Shown: in pieces, positions 10,711-22,360 of the stretch
Position numbering within the stretch: position 1 is the stretch's first letter
Layout of the letters: the number at the start of each line of letters is the position of its first letter
From: Symsagittifera roscoffensis
Lineage: Eukaryota > Xenacoelomorpha > Acoela > Convolutidae
DNA: 64,000 nucleotides
Reading direction: 5' to 3'
Assembly (NCBI RefSeq): GCF_963678635.1
Contig: NC_087068.1
Coordinates: 9,184,027-9,248,026 of the forward strand
Made by a program: the position numbers and the translations under genes
Notes under the pieces: generated by a model
What the model was told of the DNA's origin: nothing
Databases searched by the model: none
Seen by the model: only the letters and a program-made list of their open reading frames with translations

Positions 10711-12982
10711 ATATACTCGATTGTTGAAATAATAATTATGTCGTACAAGTGTCCACTTTCGGGAAAATTCTTTTCTGTTTAGGTTTTCTGTCTCTCGCTT
10801 GATGGTTTCTATCTCTTACTCCACTGGGAGATAAGACTTTACGTCGTATGAATGTTTCATGTCCATATTCAGCTGATAGGCACCGGGGTCTCTAAATCCA
10901 CTTCTCCTTCCAAATTTCCGTGAATTGAAAGGGTTCGAGTTCATTTCGAATCTGCCACTGAACTTTCCGGCTCCACTCGTTTCTGGGAATAACACTTGTG
11001 TCGTAAGTATGTTTCAAGCCCTGAAGCTTCTTTTTATTGGTGTTCAATGTATAACGCTCGCCTGTTTTTTTATTCTATTCGACTGTTCCTTTTCTACGTG
11101 ATTTTTCTATGCAAATATGGCAACTTCTACTTTCCTGAGAAACATCAGGTCTCAAATCCAGAAGTTTATTTTCCAAATTCTGCAAAACTCCAGATCCTTC
11201 TATTTTTCCATTTTCCATTGTTAACGCGTTGTTTGACATTGATGTGATTAAAGTTATACTCGATAAGGGTTACGTTTCTTTAATACAAACAAGTAACTTG
11301 GTACGAGAAGAAATTAAATTCTGTAACACTAAAAAAATTCTGTCGAATGTAGTTTTGTCATTTTTGTGCTGAGTAAAAAGCGGCGTTTGTAATATGTATT
11401 GTCATAGATATTCTATGTTTTATCAAGCTGCTTGCCCTGGGTTCGACCGTACCCATGCTCAGGTTTTCACAAAGCTTGCCTAGAAAACTTTCCGTTTTCG
11501 TGTTGGGGCCCACCGCGCGCTGTGGTTGAAAAAGATAATCATCGTCTACTAAACCTTTTATCCGCTCGTCCGCTTCAGTGGCAACCGTACCATAGTTAAG
11601 AATCGATCCCGCACTAGATGTAAGAAGGGGGCTAGGGCTTCTACAAGCGTTACGCTCTACAACAGCTGCTTACCAACAGCCCGTAGAAGGAGCGTCGAAC
11701 CTTCTGGTCGCTTCTGATGTCCTGTAGGGTTGTCCAGAGATGTTCCAATAACAATTGCAATCCATTTTTGGAGTTATTTCCAAGGCTAATAGTTATTTGT
11801 AATGAGGACTTTCTATCAATCAATTGTTGCATTTAGTTGCAATTAACGGGCTTTCTCAATTAAAACATATTTTCAAGAAAATGATTTTTTGTTCTGGATT
11901 TTAAAAATTATATATAATTGACTTCCGTTTTTCCCCATAGTCGGATGTTTTACTAGAGGAATAACTGACCTTCCAATCTTAACGGCAAATGTCGGTGTCA
12001 TTCACACACTGAAAGAACTTCCAGGCTAGGTTAGACCTACAAAACTGTTATAATAAGTATTATCAATACGTGTAATTATTGCCAATTAATTGCTTGCTTT
12101 AACATCAATTAATGGGTTAATAAAAAACTGCAGTCAATTACTTGCATCCCATTAATTGCAACTACCTTTTCCCCCTATTAGTTTTTTGAAAACCCCTGGA
12201 GGTGTCGTGGTTTTAAAACAGAAGAATTGTAACTAAAAGATAAAATCTGCTCTTTAGGGCATTCAGATTTCAATTCCTAGAGAAAATCCCTGCACGTCGC
12301 ACCATAATGTCTTTTCCGCACACGCATTTATCCGTTTACAAATTGTGAAGCCTAATTAAAAGCCAATGGCGATTCTGATCATGTAAATTTATCAGTAGTA
12401 GTAGTAGTAGTAAAAAACTTAAATCTATATGCGTGGAGTCACAAAAAAGAAAATTACTATGACAAATGGAAAAAAAAGACTACTGAGCGACAAATTTTAC
12501 AGTGACACCTTATCACTTGATATAGAAAGAACAAAAGTGAGAGTTGTTGAAACGAAAGATTTCAGACAAAAGAAAATTTCGAAGCACCAATTTGAAATTT
12601 TCAAAAATTGGATTAAAATCAAGTACTTTACGGCGGATTAAAGCATTAGTTCGAGCGCAACTAACAAAAAATATGACGTTCGATCAGAATGATCCAAATG
12701 CGTGTCGTCAGTTTATTTTTGTTCCGAACTTTTCAGTGGGAAGATTTGCTGTTTTGGACGAGTAGTAGTATTAATAGTTGAATTGAGAGAAATTGGAGAA
12801 GTTAATTTGGATGACGAAATAATTTCTAAACTGTCGAATTAGACGTGCATGAAACGTAGCGCGAACACTGAAACCGCGAACATCAGACAGCCAATATTCG
12901 CTGACATGATAAAGACGTGCGACTAATGAGAGAGACAACAGAAATTATAGTCGAAGAAATTGTCAGAAGAACGTTCCGAGAT

Positions 12983-13010
12983 GTAACGATTGTACAGCTA
13001 CAATCGTTAC
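12983..13010. repeat. Perfect 12-bp-arm hairpin at the inner end of the palindrome left arm
   Basis: GTAACGATTGTA and TACAATCGTTAC form a perfect inverted repeat around a 4-base loop (CAGC). A related hairpin with imperfect arms is found in the R2 copy at about 43213-43250 (GTAACGATTGT and ACAACCGTTAC) and a decayed one at 14377. The hairpin is thus an R2-family feature. It could be a terminator, a transposon end or simply a structured repeat. Confidence 0.8.
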
Positions 13011-13703
13011 GGGGCAATTCCCCAGACAAAATCGGATCCGACCCTCCCTTTTGTTGCTGTTAGATATAAAGTGTTAGAAGTATTTATATCAAACAGAATA
13101 GTTACGATCAAAACTGTGGCTTTTCCTGTTGCCTGTACTGTAGGGTTGTTTGAGTATTTAAGCACATTAATGCTAATTTGCGCTCAATCCGGATGGGTCA
13201 ACTGATAGTAGTAAAAAACTGATCCGCCGACAGTGCAAGGAGCAGCAGGAAAGGTCTCACGGGCAACAACAATCGACTGCTCGGTATCGTTAACAAGTTT
13301 TGTATTCCTTTTGGTACAGAAAGTATGATATCAATCTATGGAGGGGGGCTCGACAGTGACTGTACTGTAGTGACAATTCAACGAGTTGCAAATTTCCGAG
13401 TTAAGCACACTAATTCGGACCCAGAAGGCTATAATACTTTAGGTACTACTATTTATACAACCAAAAAATTTTCGGACCCAGAAGGGTATAAAAGTTTAGG
13501 TACTACTATTTATACAACCAGTATCAATATCCTATACCGTTTTCCAGTAAAAAAGACCCTAAACAGACGACCAGTTTTTAGGGTCAAAAAAGTGATAATT
13601 TGACTTCATTACAAATTGCAATTTTTGAGATATTGAAACTTTTGAAACCGAAAAAAGCATTAAGTCTTTATTAAAAAATCATCCATCTCTCCTTCTCACC
13701 TTA
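13010..13703 (+). repeat. R1 repeat, fullest copy, in the palindrome spacer
   Basis: This is the most complete plus-strand R1. The 5' half (13010-13325) is the reverse complement of the R1 units at 30400-30620, 31480-31710 and 32570-32850 (for example GCGCTCAATCCGGATGGGTC). The 3' half matches 8795-9114. Inside, the piece AATTCGGACCCAGAAG... is locally duplicated at 13410-13520. No coding capacity is evident. The segment GAGTTAAGCAC resembles the internal control region of 5S rRNA genes, but the rest does not fit a 5S gene. Confidence 0.8.
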
Positions 13704-13839
13704 TGAAATGGGCACCTTTGAAGACGAAGGAAAATGCTCTATTCTACTATATGAGAAAGCAGCAGCGTATATGCTAATCCAAAATGAAGAAACTGGATAA
13801 AAAAATCGAATTCTACAAATTTAGTTCAAATCGTGACTT

Positions 13840-14370
13840 TTGTAACATTCGCCCGGAAGTACATACCGACGGAAAACGAAGCTAGGTCCTGAGAAGACTG
13901 GCTAGCTTCTAGACACAGCTTCACATGCTTTTAACCGTCTCTACCAAAGTCAGTTCAATGAGTGGTCCATTAACATCGGGTCAATGTTACAACCTAAAGG
14001 CTATCGACCAAACCGCGCAAATTAACATAGTTCCATGAAAAAATAGTCACCTTATAGCTGGGTGTGTACCCCCAGACGACGAGGTCACTCCCGGGCTATT
14101 GCCACATTATCATATTGTTTTTTTTGTTCAGTAGATAAAAATCATCATATCCATCGGAGATGGATGAAATTTTTCCCTCAACTCCTAGCTTCTCTTACTC
14201 TGAAGAATGAATTAGATGTAAATGTGGTTAAAATTAATGTCTAATGTCGCTCCCAAAACCCTTCCGTAATCTCGAATCCGGTCGAAAAGCTTTCTTCTTG
14301 ACGACCAGGAATGGTAGTATAAGCCTCCCGTCAGCCCTCTTGATTCTCGGAAATTTCACATTAACGATTA
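13840..14370 (+). repeat. R2 repeat, diverged copy in the palindrome spacer
   Basis: From ACATTCGCCCGGAAGTACAT onward the sequence follows 42655-43140 in order. Shared blocks include TACATGCTTTTCACCGTCTC-like sequence, AAGGTCACTCC, GTTCAGTAGATAAAAATCA, GATGGATGAA or GATGGATCAA and CCTAGCTTCTC. The right arm of the palindrome (14370-14740) then continues the same R2 order (compare 43230-43560), so R2 spans spacer and arm. Confidence 0.75.
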
Positions 14371-16289
14371 TAGCTGTAACGATTGGAACGCTCTTCTGAT
14401 AATATCTTCGGCTATAATTTCTGTCGTCTCTCTTGTTAGTCGTATTATATCAGAGAAAATTGTCTGTCTGATTTTGGTGGTTTCAGTGTTAGCGAAAAAT
14501 AAAATCGTTTCGTGTCATGCACGCCTAATTCGAAAATCTAAAAATTATTTCGTCACCTCAAATTAACCTCTCCGAATAATTTCAATTCAACGATTAACAC
14601 TACTACTCGTTTAGAAGAGCAAATTTTCCAACTGATATGTTCCAAGCAAAAGTTCGTTCACGACATGCATTTCGATCATTCTGGTTGAATGCCACATTTT
14701 TAGTTAGATAAACTCGAACTGCAAATGCTTTAATCCGCCGTAAAGTATTTGATTTTAAACTAACTTAGGAAACATACAAATTGGTGCTGCAAAATTTTCT
14801 TTTGTCTGAAACCTTTCATTTCAACATCTCTCAATGTTAACCTTTCTATATGAAGTGTCACTGTGTAAATTTTGTCGCTCATAAGTCTTTTTGTTTCCTC
14901 AATCATAGTGTTTTTTAATAAATGTGTATCCACGCATATGAAATTAAGATTTTTACTACTACTACTACTGATAGATTTTGAAGGTCGGAATTGCCATCGG
15001 ATTTTGATTAGGCTCTAAAATAAGGGAATGGCATAAATGGATGTGCGGAACAGACAATACCGAAGATGGTTGGCATGGCCATTCTTGCCTCAAAAGTGCA
15101 GGGAGATTTTCTATGCATTCAAATTCTTTTTTAAAGCCACGACACCTCCAGGGGTGTTCGAAAACTAATAGGGGGAAATTTAATTGCAATTATTTGGATG
15201 CAAGTAATTGACTGCACTTTGTTTTCTTGACTCATTCATTGATGTTAAGGCAAGCAATTAATTGGCAATAATAACACGTATTGATAACACTTATTTTAAC
15301 AGTATTGTAGGCCTAATGTAGCCTGGAAATTTTTTCAGTGTGTGAATGACATTGACTTATGCCGCTAAGTTTGGAATGTCAGTTAATTCAATTTAAAAAA
15401 ACATCCGACTATGGGGCAAAAAGACGGGGAAGGTTGTTAAAAATCTATCGTAAAATGCAGAACAATCAATCGTTTTCTTAAAAATATGTTTCAATTGAGA
15501 AAGCCCATTAATTGCACTTAATTATATAATTAATTGGCAGAAAAACCTCATTACATTTAACTGATTGCATTGGAAATAACTCAAAAATGGATTGCTAGTA
15601 GTTTTTAAACAACCCTGGACACCTCTGCAAGTAATCAGAAGCGACCAGAATGTTCGACTCTCGTTCCACGGGCTGTTGATAAGCAGTTCTTGTAGGGCGT
15701 AACTGTTTTAGACACACTAGCCCCCCTTAGTGCGGGATCAGTGGGTAACCCTGGTACGGTTATCGCTGAAACGAACGAGCGGATAAAAGATTTAGAAGAT
15801 GATGGATATCTTTTTCAACCAGTAGGTTTGGAGATTCAGGGCGCGGTGGGCTCCAATACGGAAATTTTTCGTAGCAAGCTTTGTGAAAATCTAAGTATGG
15901 GTACGGTCGAGCCCAGGGCAGGCAGCTTGTTAAAACAGAAAATATAGTTGACAAGGCCCATTGCAAACGCCGCAATTTTACTCGGCACAAAAATGACAAA
16001 ACAACATTCGACAGAACTTTTTTTAGTAACACATATTTTAATTTTTTTTCTCGTTTCAAGTTACCCCCTCGTATTGAGGAAACGTAATCCGTATCGAGTT
16101 TAAAATTAATCACATAAACCTAAAACAACGCGATAGCTATGGAAATTGAATAAATAGAAAGATTTGGAATTTTAAAGAATTTTTTGGAATTTAGGTTTCT
16201 AGATTTGAGACTTCATAACTCTCAGGAAAGTAGAAATTGTCTTATTTGGATAGAAAAATCACGTAGGAATGGAACAGCCCAAAAAAATA

Positions 16290-17480
16290 AAAAAAACAGA
16301 TGAGTGAGAGACACTAAACACCAATAAAAAGAAGCTTCAGGGCCTTGAACACTCTTACGACATAAGTTTTATTCCCCAAAACGAGTTGAGCCGGAACGTT
16401 CAGTGGCAAATTCGAACTCAAGTCGAACCCTTTCAATTTACAGAAATTGGGAGGGAGAAGTGTATTTGGAGGCCCGATGCCTATCAGCTTTATACGAATG
16501 TGGAACATTCGTACGACGTAAAGTTTTTTTTCTGCCGGATGAGTAAAAGATAGAAACCAACAAGCGAGAGACAGAAATTTTTACAAAAAGGAAGTTTCCC
16601 GGACGTGGACACCTGTACGACACAACTGCTACTCCAAGAATCGAGTGTATTCTGAAGGTTGAGTGGCAGGTTTGGGATCGAGCCGAACGCTCTCGAATCC
16701 AGCAACTGGGATGATTTGAAATTAAGATTGAGTAGTAGAATTGAGGCCCGGTCCCCTTAATTTTAGCATGGGCGAGGAAAAGTCGTACGGTTTAACGCTA
16801 CTGGGATGTGAAACACTCGTACCACACGAGTGTTTTCCCCCGAAGCCAGTCGAGCTGCAAAGTTCAGTTGTAGATTCGTTATCGAAGCGAACCCTTTCAA
16901 ATGCGGAAATTGGGAGGGAGTAGTGGAGGCCCATTTCCCATTAGTTTTATACGGACGTGAACACTCGCTCAACCTGAAACCTCCCGTAGCCGCAAGTTGG
17001 AGGGAGTAGCGGAATTGGAGGTTCGGTGTTAATTAGGTTTGTACGGACGTGGAACATTCGAACGACGTGAGGAAATTTTTTACAACGTGAAGTGTTATCT
17101 CCTAGTCAAGTAAGAGATAAAAAACGTGAAGTGAGAGACAGAAAACACAAGTTAAAAAAAAGCCTTCGGACATAAACACCAAAATGTCTCGAGTGCTTTT
17201 TCCAAAATGGAGTGTAGCCTGAAAGTTCTGTGGCTAATTAGGGATCGAGTCGAACCCTTACGGACCCGGAAATTGGGAGGATAAGAAATTAAGAGAGAGT
17301 AGAGGGTTTGCAGGCCCGGTCATCTTTATTTTATTATGGACGAGGAACAATGGTACGGCTAGAATACTTTTTGTCTTTCGCTCGAAACAATCGAACGAGA
17401 GACAAAAAATATTAGTACAAAAAGCTTCCGGACATGGAACACTTGTAAGAGAAGAAGGTTATTTCCGAATCAAGCGGAAC
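16290..17480 (+). repeat. Degenerate tandem repeats in the palindrome right arm
   Basis: Several diverged units share an order of motifs: GGACGTGGAACA or GGACATGGAACA, a CGTACGAC-like word, then CGAACCCTTTCAA, AAATTGGGAGGGAG, GTGGAGGCCC or GGAGGCCCG and AAGCGAGAGACAGAAA. I count about four to five partial units of 150-350 bp. The left arm has only about one unit at 10790-11040 (reverse orientation), so the expansion happened after the arms formed, or the left arm shrank. The ORFs here overlap on all frames and look spurious. Confidence 0.65.
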
Positions 17481-18290
17481 CGAAAAAATTAATGACAGCA
17501 TGGGTTTTGACCTGAACTCTCACAAAATTCTAATTGGAGAAGAGAAGAGTAGTGATTCGTGATTATTGTAGTTGGAAAATTGAGTCGTGATTCGTGAATA
17601 GTGGATTTGGAGACCCTGTGCTCACTAGTTTAAACCAAACTGTATAGACTTTTCCGTTACAGAAATGCCCTGAACGCAAGAATTGAATGCCAAACCAAGA
17701 TTTCTTTTCAGCGGATGAGTATTTAGGAGCGAGAAAAGGTTCAATCCATCTCCAATAGATTCGATATGCAATTTTCACTAGATATAATTTTAAAAATGGT
17801 ATTTAGCCCTGTTTTCAGTCATAGACACGTTGTCTGGGGATTCGAAATCCAGCTATTTGACTCTGACTTGCGTGTTGTTGAAAGCTAAGTAGGATTCGTT
17901 CACTGCTAGATCGCAGTGAACGAATCGTTCACTCACATTAGATCGCATTCGTTGACCCTTTAACATACCAAAAGCAGCTGGCTAAGTGAAGAGGTCAGAA
18001 ACATATCAAATTAGGGCATTTGACCTCCCGTCAGTTGACAATAGGGACTTTTTCCAGGTTCCCTCGCTGTGTATTTCTCGGCAATTGTTACATAAGTTGT
18101 TTTTGGCTCTTGTGGGTGGGCTTGGTAAAACACTTGATCATCATGATCAGCAAACGCTTAAGCAACGTAGCCTCCACTCTGAGCGAATGCTCTAGTTAAG
18201 CTCTCTTTTGTTGTATTTTGGGCTATCCAGATGGCTCGGACTCTCAAAACAAAAAGACTAAAAATAGTCTTAAAAAAATGCCGGTAAACC

Positions 18291-18626
18291 TCCGAAAACT
18301 AGCTTTTAATTAGAAAACTCGCAATCGAAGGTAATCTTTGTTTCTTATAACGGACGAGCCTAATTTACCTCCCATTAACCTGAGTATAAAAACACATAAC
18401 CAAAAGATGTGCTGCAATGGTTCCAATGATACCCAAGATTTATTGTGGATGTTGCTCCCGTCGACTTCTGTTGCGTCTGCAGAACATCAATCCGCTTGTC
18501 GCCCAACCCTTTGGTCAGCGACAACTTTATCTTATTGCTCAAACACCATTCTAGATGGCGTAATTAATATACAACTAAAACACTTAATCTCCCAATCAGA
18601 AATGATATGATTTGCTCTGAAACAGT
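18291..18626 (+). repeat. Direct repeat flanking the palindrome, right copy
   Basis: Same-orientation partner of 9118-9449, starting at CTCCGAAAACTAGC immediately after the arm end (ATGCCGGTAAA) and ending at GCTCTGAAACAG. The flanks beyond it (TTAGTTGACTGG on the right, CAACGAAAAAGAC on the left inside) do not match, which marks the repeat edge sharply. Confidence 0.85.
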
Positions 18627-19494
18627 TAGTTGACTGGTTTTGTCTCATCGGTTCTTTGTTATTGGTCCCGCTTCAGTTTCAGTTTCTTTTAAATACAAAA
18701 GGTTTTGACCAAGATCTGATGAACGTGTTGAACTGACTGCTTTTTTGGGTCTGTACAATTATATATCCCCTACCCATCCACCTCTCCTCGTAGTCTAGTA
18801 ACAAAAATTCCCATCCACACTCATTTTACTATTCGGCGAGGAGGGGATGTGTGACAGTCGGTCATATTTGGAAGTTTGACCTTGAGAAAACGTTTAGTCT
18901 TGATTTTGGGGTGAAATGCAATTTTTCAAAAATTCGAATTGAGCATGTCTCGCTCAAGTTTCTCACGACAACTGAAAATATCAGAATAATAAGATCAGAA
19001 GAATCGAACTACAATCGCGGGAAAGTAGTCAAGATAGCAGCGGGAAATTGCTATTTGCATTTTCCGATACATAATTCGAACGAAAGTAGAGCTGTCTTAT
19101 TCGTCGCAGGAGACAGAAAACAATCGCGAGTGAAAAGAGAGTAAATTCAAGCGGACCAGAGTGAACCTTCGTTGGAAAGGTGGACAACCGAAGTCTCCCA
19201 ATGGTCCAGACCATAAACTTATTTCTTGAGCTTAAACTAATTCAGTACAAACTTAATTACCCATCATATCTAGAGTTGCTTTATAGTTTAGTTACTCAAT
19301 TCTAGAGGTCGTGTTGGTATGTGAGTACCAAATTTAACTTTCTTGAGTGTATTTTTTATTGTTATGTTGAATTAGGGAGAGTTTTTAGGTTGATCCATCT
19401 GAAATGGATGAAAGGTCCACTGTCTAGTAAAACGTAACTAGGCATAAGGTTCCGACCATTTTTTCAATGGCTCTCGTGTATTTTAGGTATTTTG
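18627..19494. other. Gene-free stretch, possible LTR start near 18848
   Basis: No gene supported. TGTGACAGTCGG at 18848 has the form of many Gypsy LTR starts and lies upstream of the plus-strand element, but no matching 3' LTR is visible, so this is a guess. The ORF at 18851-19144 has no recognisable domain. Confidence 0.25.
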
Positions 19495-19725
19495 AGACCT
19501 AAGAATTGGGGCGTTCTTATTTTCTAGAGTGGGGGTGTTTTGGTAGTGGCCTTTAAGCTGTAACAACGGTTTTAGTCTCATGTCGCAAATGAACCGAATT
19601 GGCTCCGACTGCTTGAGGTAGAAAAACACAAAAGATAGTGTCCCTGACTCTTGAGCCAATGGTTATAGGGCCTATTTTTCTTTAACTTCTTATGTGACTT
19701 AAGCAGGCGACTGTTTCATAGTGTT
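19495..19725 (+). repeat. R3 dispersed repeat, copy one
   Basis: Matches 43995-44215 in the same orientation. Shared blocks are GGGGCGTTCTTATTTTCTAG, TAGTCTCATGTCGC, GCTTGAGGTAGAAAAACACA, GAGCCAATGGTTATAGGGCC and GTGACTTAAG. The second copy directly precedes the gene at 44284. No coding potential. Confidence 0.85.
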
Positions 19726-21355
19726 TTTATGGCGCTCCTGGGTGTTTTTACGACATCAAGACTACGGGATCAAACCCACCTGACACAGCTCCGGGCTAGA
19801 TGCCCATTCTAGAGTACCGGTGGTACGGTTCAAAGAGAACATATTCACCTTCTGGTTGTACCGTGATAGCTTTTTAAGAAAACTTGAGAAAACTTCCCGG
19901 TGCGCATTCCGAAGTGAGGCCTAGCTAACCGAGTAAGGGGGGTCACCAGGGGGACAAAAAACGAGTAAAAGGGAAAAAGCGAAATAAAAAAACCAAAAAA
20001 GAATAGAAATAGGAACAAAAAACCATAAAACATAAAAAAGACGGTGACTTTGAATTCCAGATTAGGTGGATCAAATCTTTATATTAATTAAAATAGTATA
20101 TCCATACTGTTTTCCAATAAGACCGATGGTCACGATCAAATCAGCAACGTTTTATAGGTGCCCAAGTGTGGGGCGTTGTAAGGTTTTCAGATAGCTTTTG
20201 ATAGCAGCGGACCAGTAGGAGACTTGGTTGGAAGAGGTGCCCAGCGAAGTGGTAAAATGGACAACAAGGAGGCTCGACCACTGGGAGACTTGACTGGAAC
20301 CAGTCAGCAGTGTGATCAAAGTAGAACGGGGCAAACGGAAGAAGGCTTAGAGAGGTTCTGTTTGGTCAAACGGGTATCGTTAAAATCCAATTTACATTTT
20401 AGGAAATAGGTGTAAAATTGAATAAGCGAATACCCACTGTTTTGAGGAAACGTTTTTACTTGAGCAGAGCTTGGAAACAGGTTCTACCGTTTTCTCTCGA
20501 GAGGTTAAGCACCCATCGCGCTTAGGGTAATTTTCTTTTCGGCTTAAGTGGGGGGCTAGACAGGGGGAAGGTTAGAACGGGGGCTGGTTAAGATAGAGGT
20601 TAGTGGTTGAAAATTGTAAAATTGAAAATTGGGGGACACATTATAGTAACTACACAACCGAAACCGTTACATTAGTAAACACAGAGTCTGGAACGATCCC
20701 TCTTTAGACTCAGAAGACGCAAGGATATCCAAATTTAAGATCGAATTAAGGTAGGTAACGTGGTCGGATCGGGTAAGGTGATCGGAAATAGACAGTTTTT
20801 ACAACCCAAGAGGAAAATACCTCATAAGACCGTTAGTAGGGGAAGGACAAACGCGTGACAATCAGGTACCAGACATTTTTTGCGAAAAGACCACATTGGT
20901 TGCCTTTGAATTTTGGGTGTACTCACCATATTTTTTAAAATATTTTTTCATTTTTGTTTTTAATTTTTACGTTTTCGGATCAAACTTAATTGGGTTTTAA
21001 CAAATTGGAAATCAAAAGGCACTTGTTAACAAGTCGTATTTCGACTTGCGTCGGATTAATAAAGGGAAAGTAATTTCAGGGTGGTTAGCAGGTAAAATTT
21101 TGATTAACAAGATTGGGTTTTGGGGGCTTTTTAATACTAGAGCTCTAGAGGTGGTACTGGGATAGTGGATCAGAATTTCCAATACTCGACACAAGGTACA
21201 GGGGAATTCATCAATCAGACGAAGAAACACTTGAGCTACGAGATTGGAAGATGTGCAAAGAGTCTAGCCGGCGGTCTTGGGATAGTGATCTAAGTGTCCC
21301 AACACTCAGTCTTGGGATAGTAATCTAAGTGTCCCAACACTAAGAAACAAGAGAT
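19726..21355. other. Gene-free stretch before the minisatellite
   Basis: No gene supported. At 20200-20310 a GGGAGACTTGACTGG-type word is repeated, giving short spurious ORFs on both strands. Around 21270-21340 the phrase CTTGGGATAG...AAGTGTCCCAACACT appears twice and is the ragged start of the 63-bp array. Confidence 0.4.
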
Positions 21356-22035
21356 CAGATTGTCCCAACACTCGAGCGAAGTCTCCTAGGGGGATTCAGA
21401 AGAGGTCCTGGGACAGTACGAAGTGTCGCAACACCCGAGCGAAGTCTCCTAGGAGGGTTCAGAAGAAGTCCTGGGCCAGTACGAAGTGTCCCAACACTCG
21501 AGCGAAGTCTCCTAGGAGGGTTTAGAAGAAGTCGTGGATCAGTACGAAGTGTACTAACACTCGAGCGAAGTATCCTAGGAGGGTTTAGAAGAAGTCCTGG
21601 GACAGTAAGAAGTGTCCCAACACTCGAGCGGAGTCTCCTGGGAGGGTTCGGAAAAGTCTTGGGACAGTACGAAGTGTCCCAACACTCGAGCGGAGTCTCC
21701 TGGGAGGGTTCGGAAAAGTCTTGGGACAGTACGAAAAGACCCAACACTTGAGCGAAGGGTTCTAGGATGGTTCAGAAAAGTCCTTGGACAGTAACGAAGT
21801 GTCCCAACACTTGAGAGAAGGGTCCTAGGAGGGTTCGGAAAAGTCCTGGGACAGTAACGAAGTGTCTCAACACTTGAGTGAAGGGTCCTAGGAGGGTTCA
21901 GAATAATCCTGGGACAGAAACGAAGTATACCAACACTTGAGCGAAGGGTCCTAGGAGGGTTCAGAAAAGTCTTGGGACAATAACAATAGTCCCAAAAAGA
22001 ACACGAAGGGTCCTAGGAGGGTACATAAAAGCACT
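21356..22035. repeat. 63-bp minisatellite, about ten to eleven units
   Basis: Units start at GTGTCCCAACACTCGAGCGA, and successive starts at 21423 and 21486 show a 63-base period. Later units are often 64 bases through an extra A (CAGTAACGAAG). Because 63 is 21 codons, the early units give a long open frame on the minus strand (21355-21747), a typical by-product and not a gene. The array ends raggedly at about 22035, some 325 bases before the retroelement gag start. Confidence 0.9.
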
Positions 22036-22360
22036 AGGACCGCACCAAGGTGTACCACGACCCCATCAAAGCATTCCAAAACTAGAACCAAGGGTCCCAA
22101 GGACTGAAATTGATTTAGATTTAAAACTTATTTAGACTAATTCGACTGATTTTAGTTTTTAACACATTAGGAAACTTTTTTAAAAATTTTCAATCGGATT
22201 TTGCAATAGGGACTTGTAAATATTAAAATTGTAAATAAAGAAAATGTATATAAAAATCATGAAGCGGAATAGGGTATCAATAAATGAAAAAAGAGTACCA
22301 TGACAAAAGCAAAATCAAACCTCGTCGCAACGGAAAGCCACACTATCAAATCAGAAAGTA

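Larger units (their letters stand above)
9498..18289. repeat. Large imperfect palindrome (left arm 9498-about 13010, right arm about 14370-18289)
   Basis: The two arms are reverse complements with indels. Paired landmarks, left to right arm, are 9500-9545 with 18243-18289; 9765-10035 with 17950-18215; 10085-10360 with 17580-17850; 11450-11770 with 15590-15935; 11790-12420 with 14955-15590; and 12430-13000 with 14370-14955. The arms end in ACCGGCATTTTTTT. A trinucleotide tract (AGT on the left at 12397-12414, ACT on the right at 14957-14972) sits at mirrored positions. The right arm is longer at 16290-17480 because of tandem expansion, while the left arm has extra sequence at about 9545-9740. 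Between the arms is a 1.3-kb spacer built of R1 and R2 repeats. Such a structure could come from two head-to-head insertions or a fold-back type element; no transposase gene is visible. Confidence 0.85.

Noticed and set aside
13380-13450. Candidate 5S rRNA gene in R1
   Set aside because: Only a short word resembles the internal control region; the 120-base fold and the rest of the gene are absent.
18848-19494. 5' LTR of the 22-kb element beginning TGTGACAG
   Set aside because: No second LTR copy exists in the window to define its ends, and the distance to gag is large.
21355-21794. 130-codon minus ORF and a 60-codon plus ORF with internal repeats
   Set aside because: Product of the 63-bp minisatellite; period of 21 codons keeps a frame open without selection.
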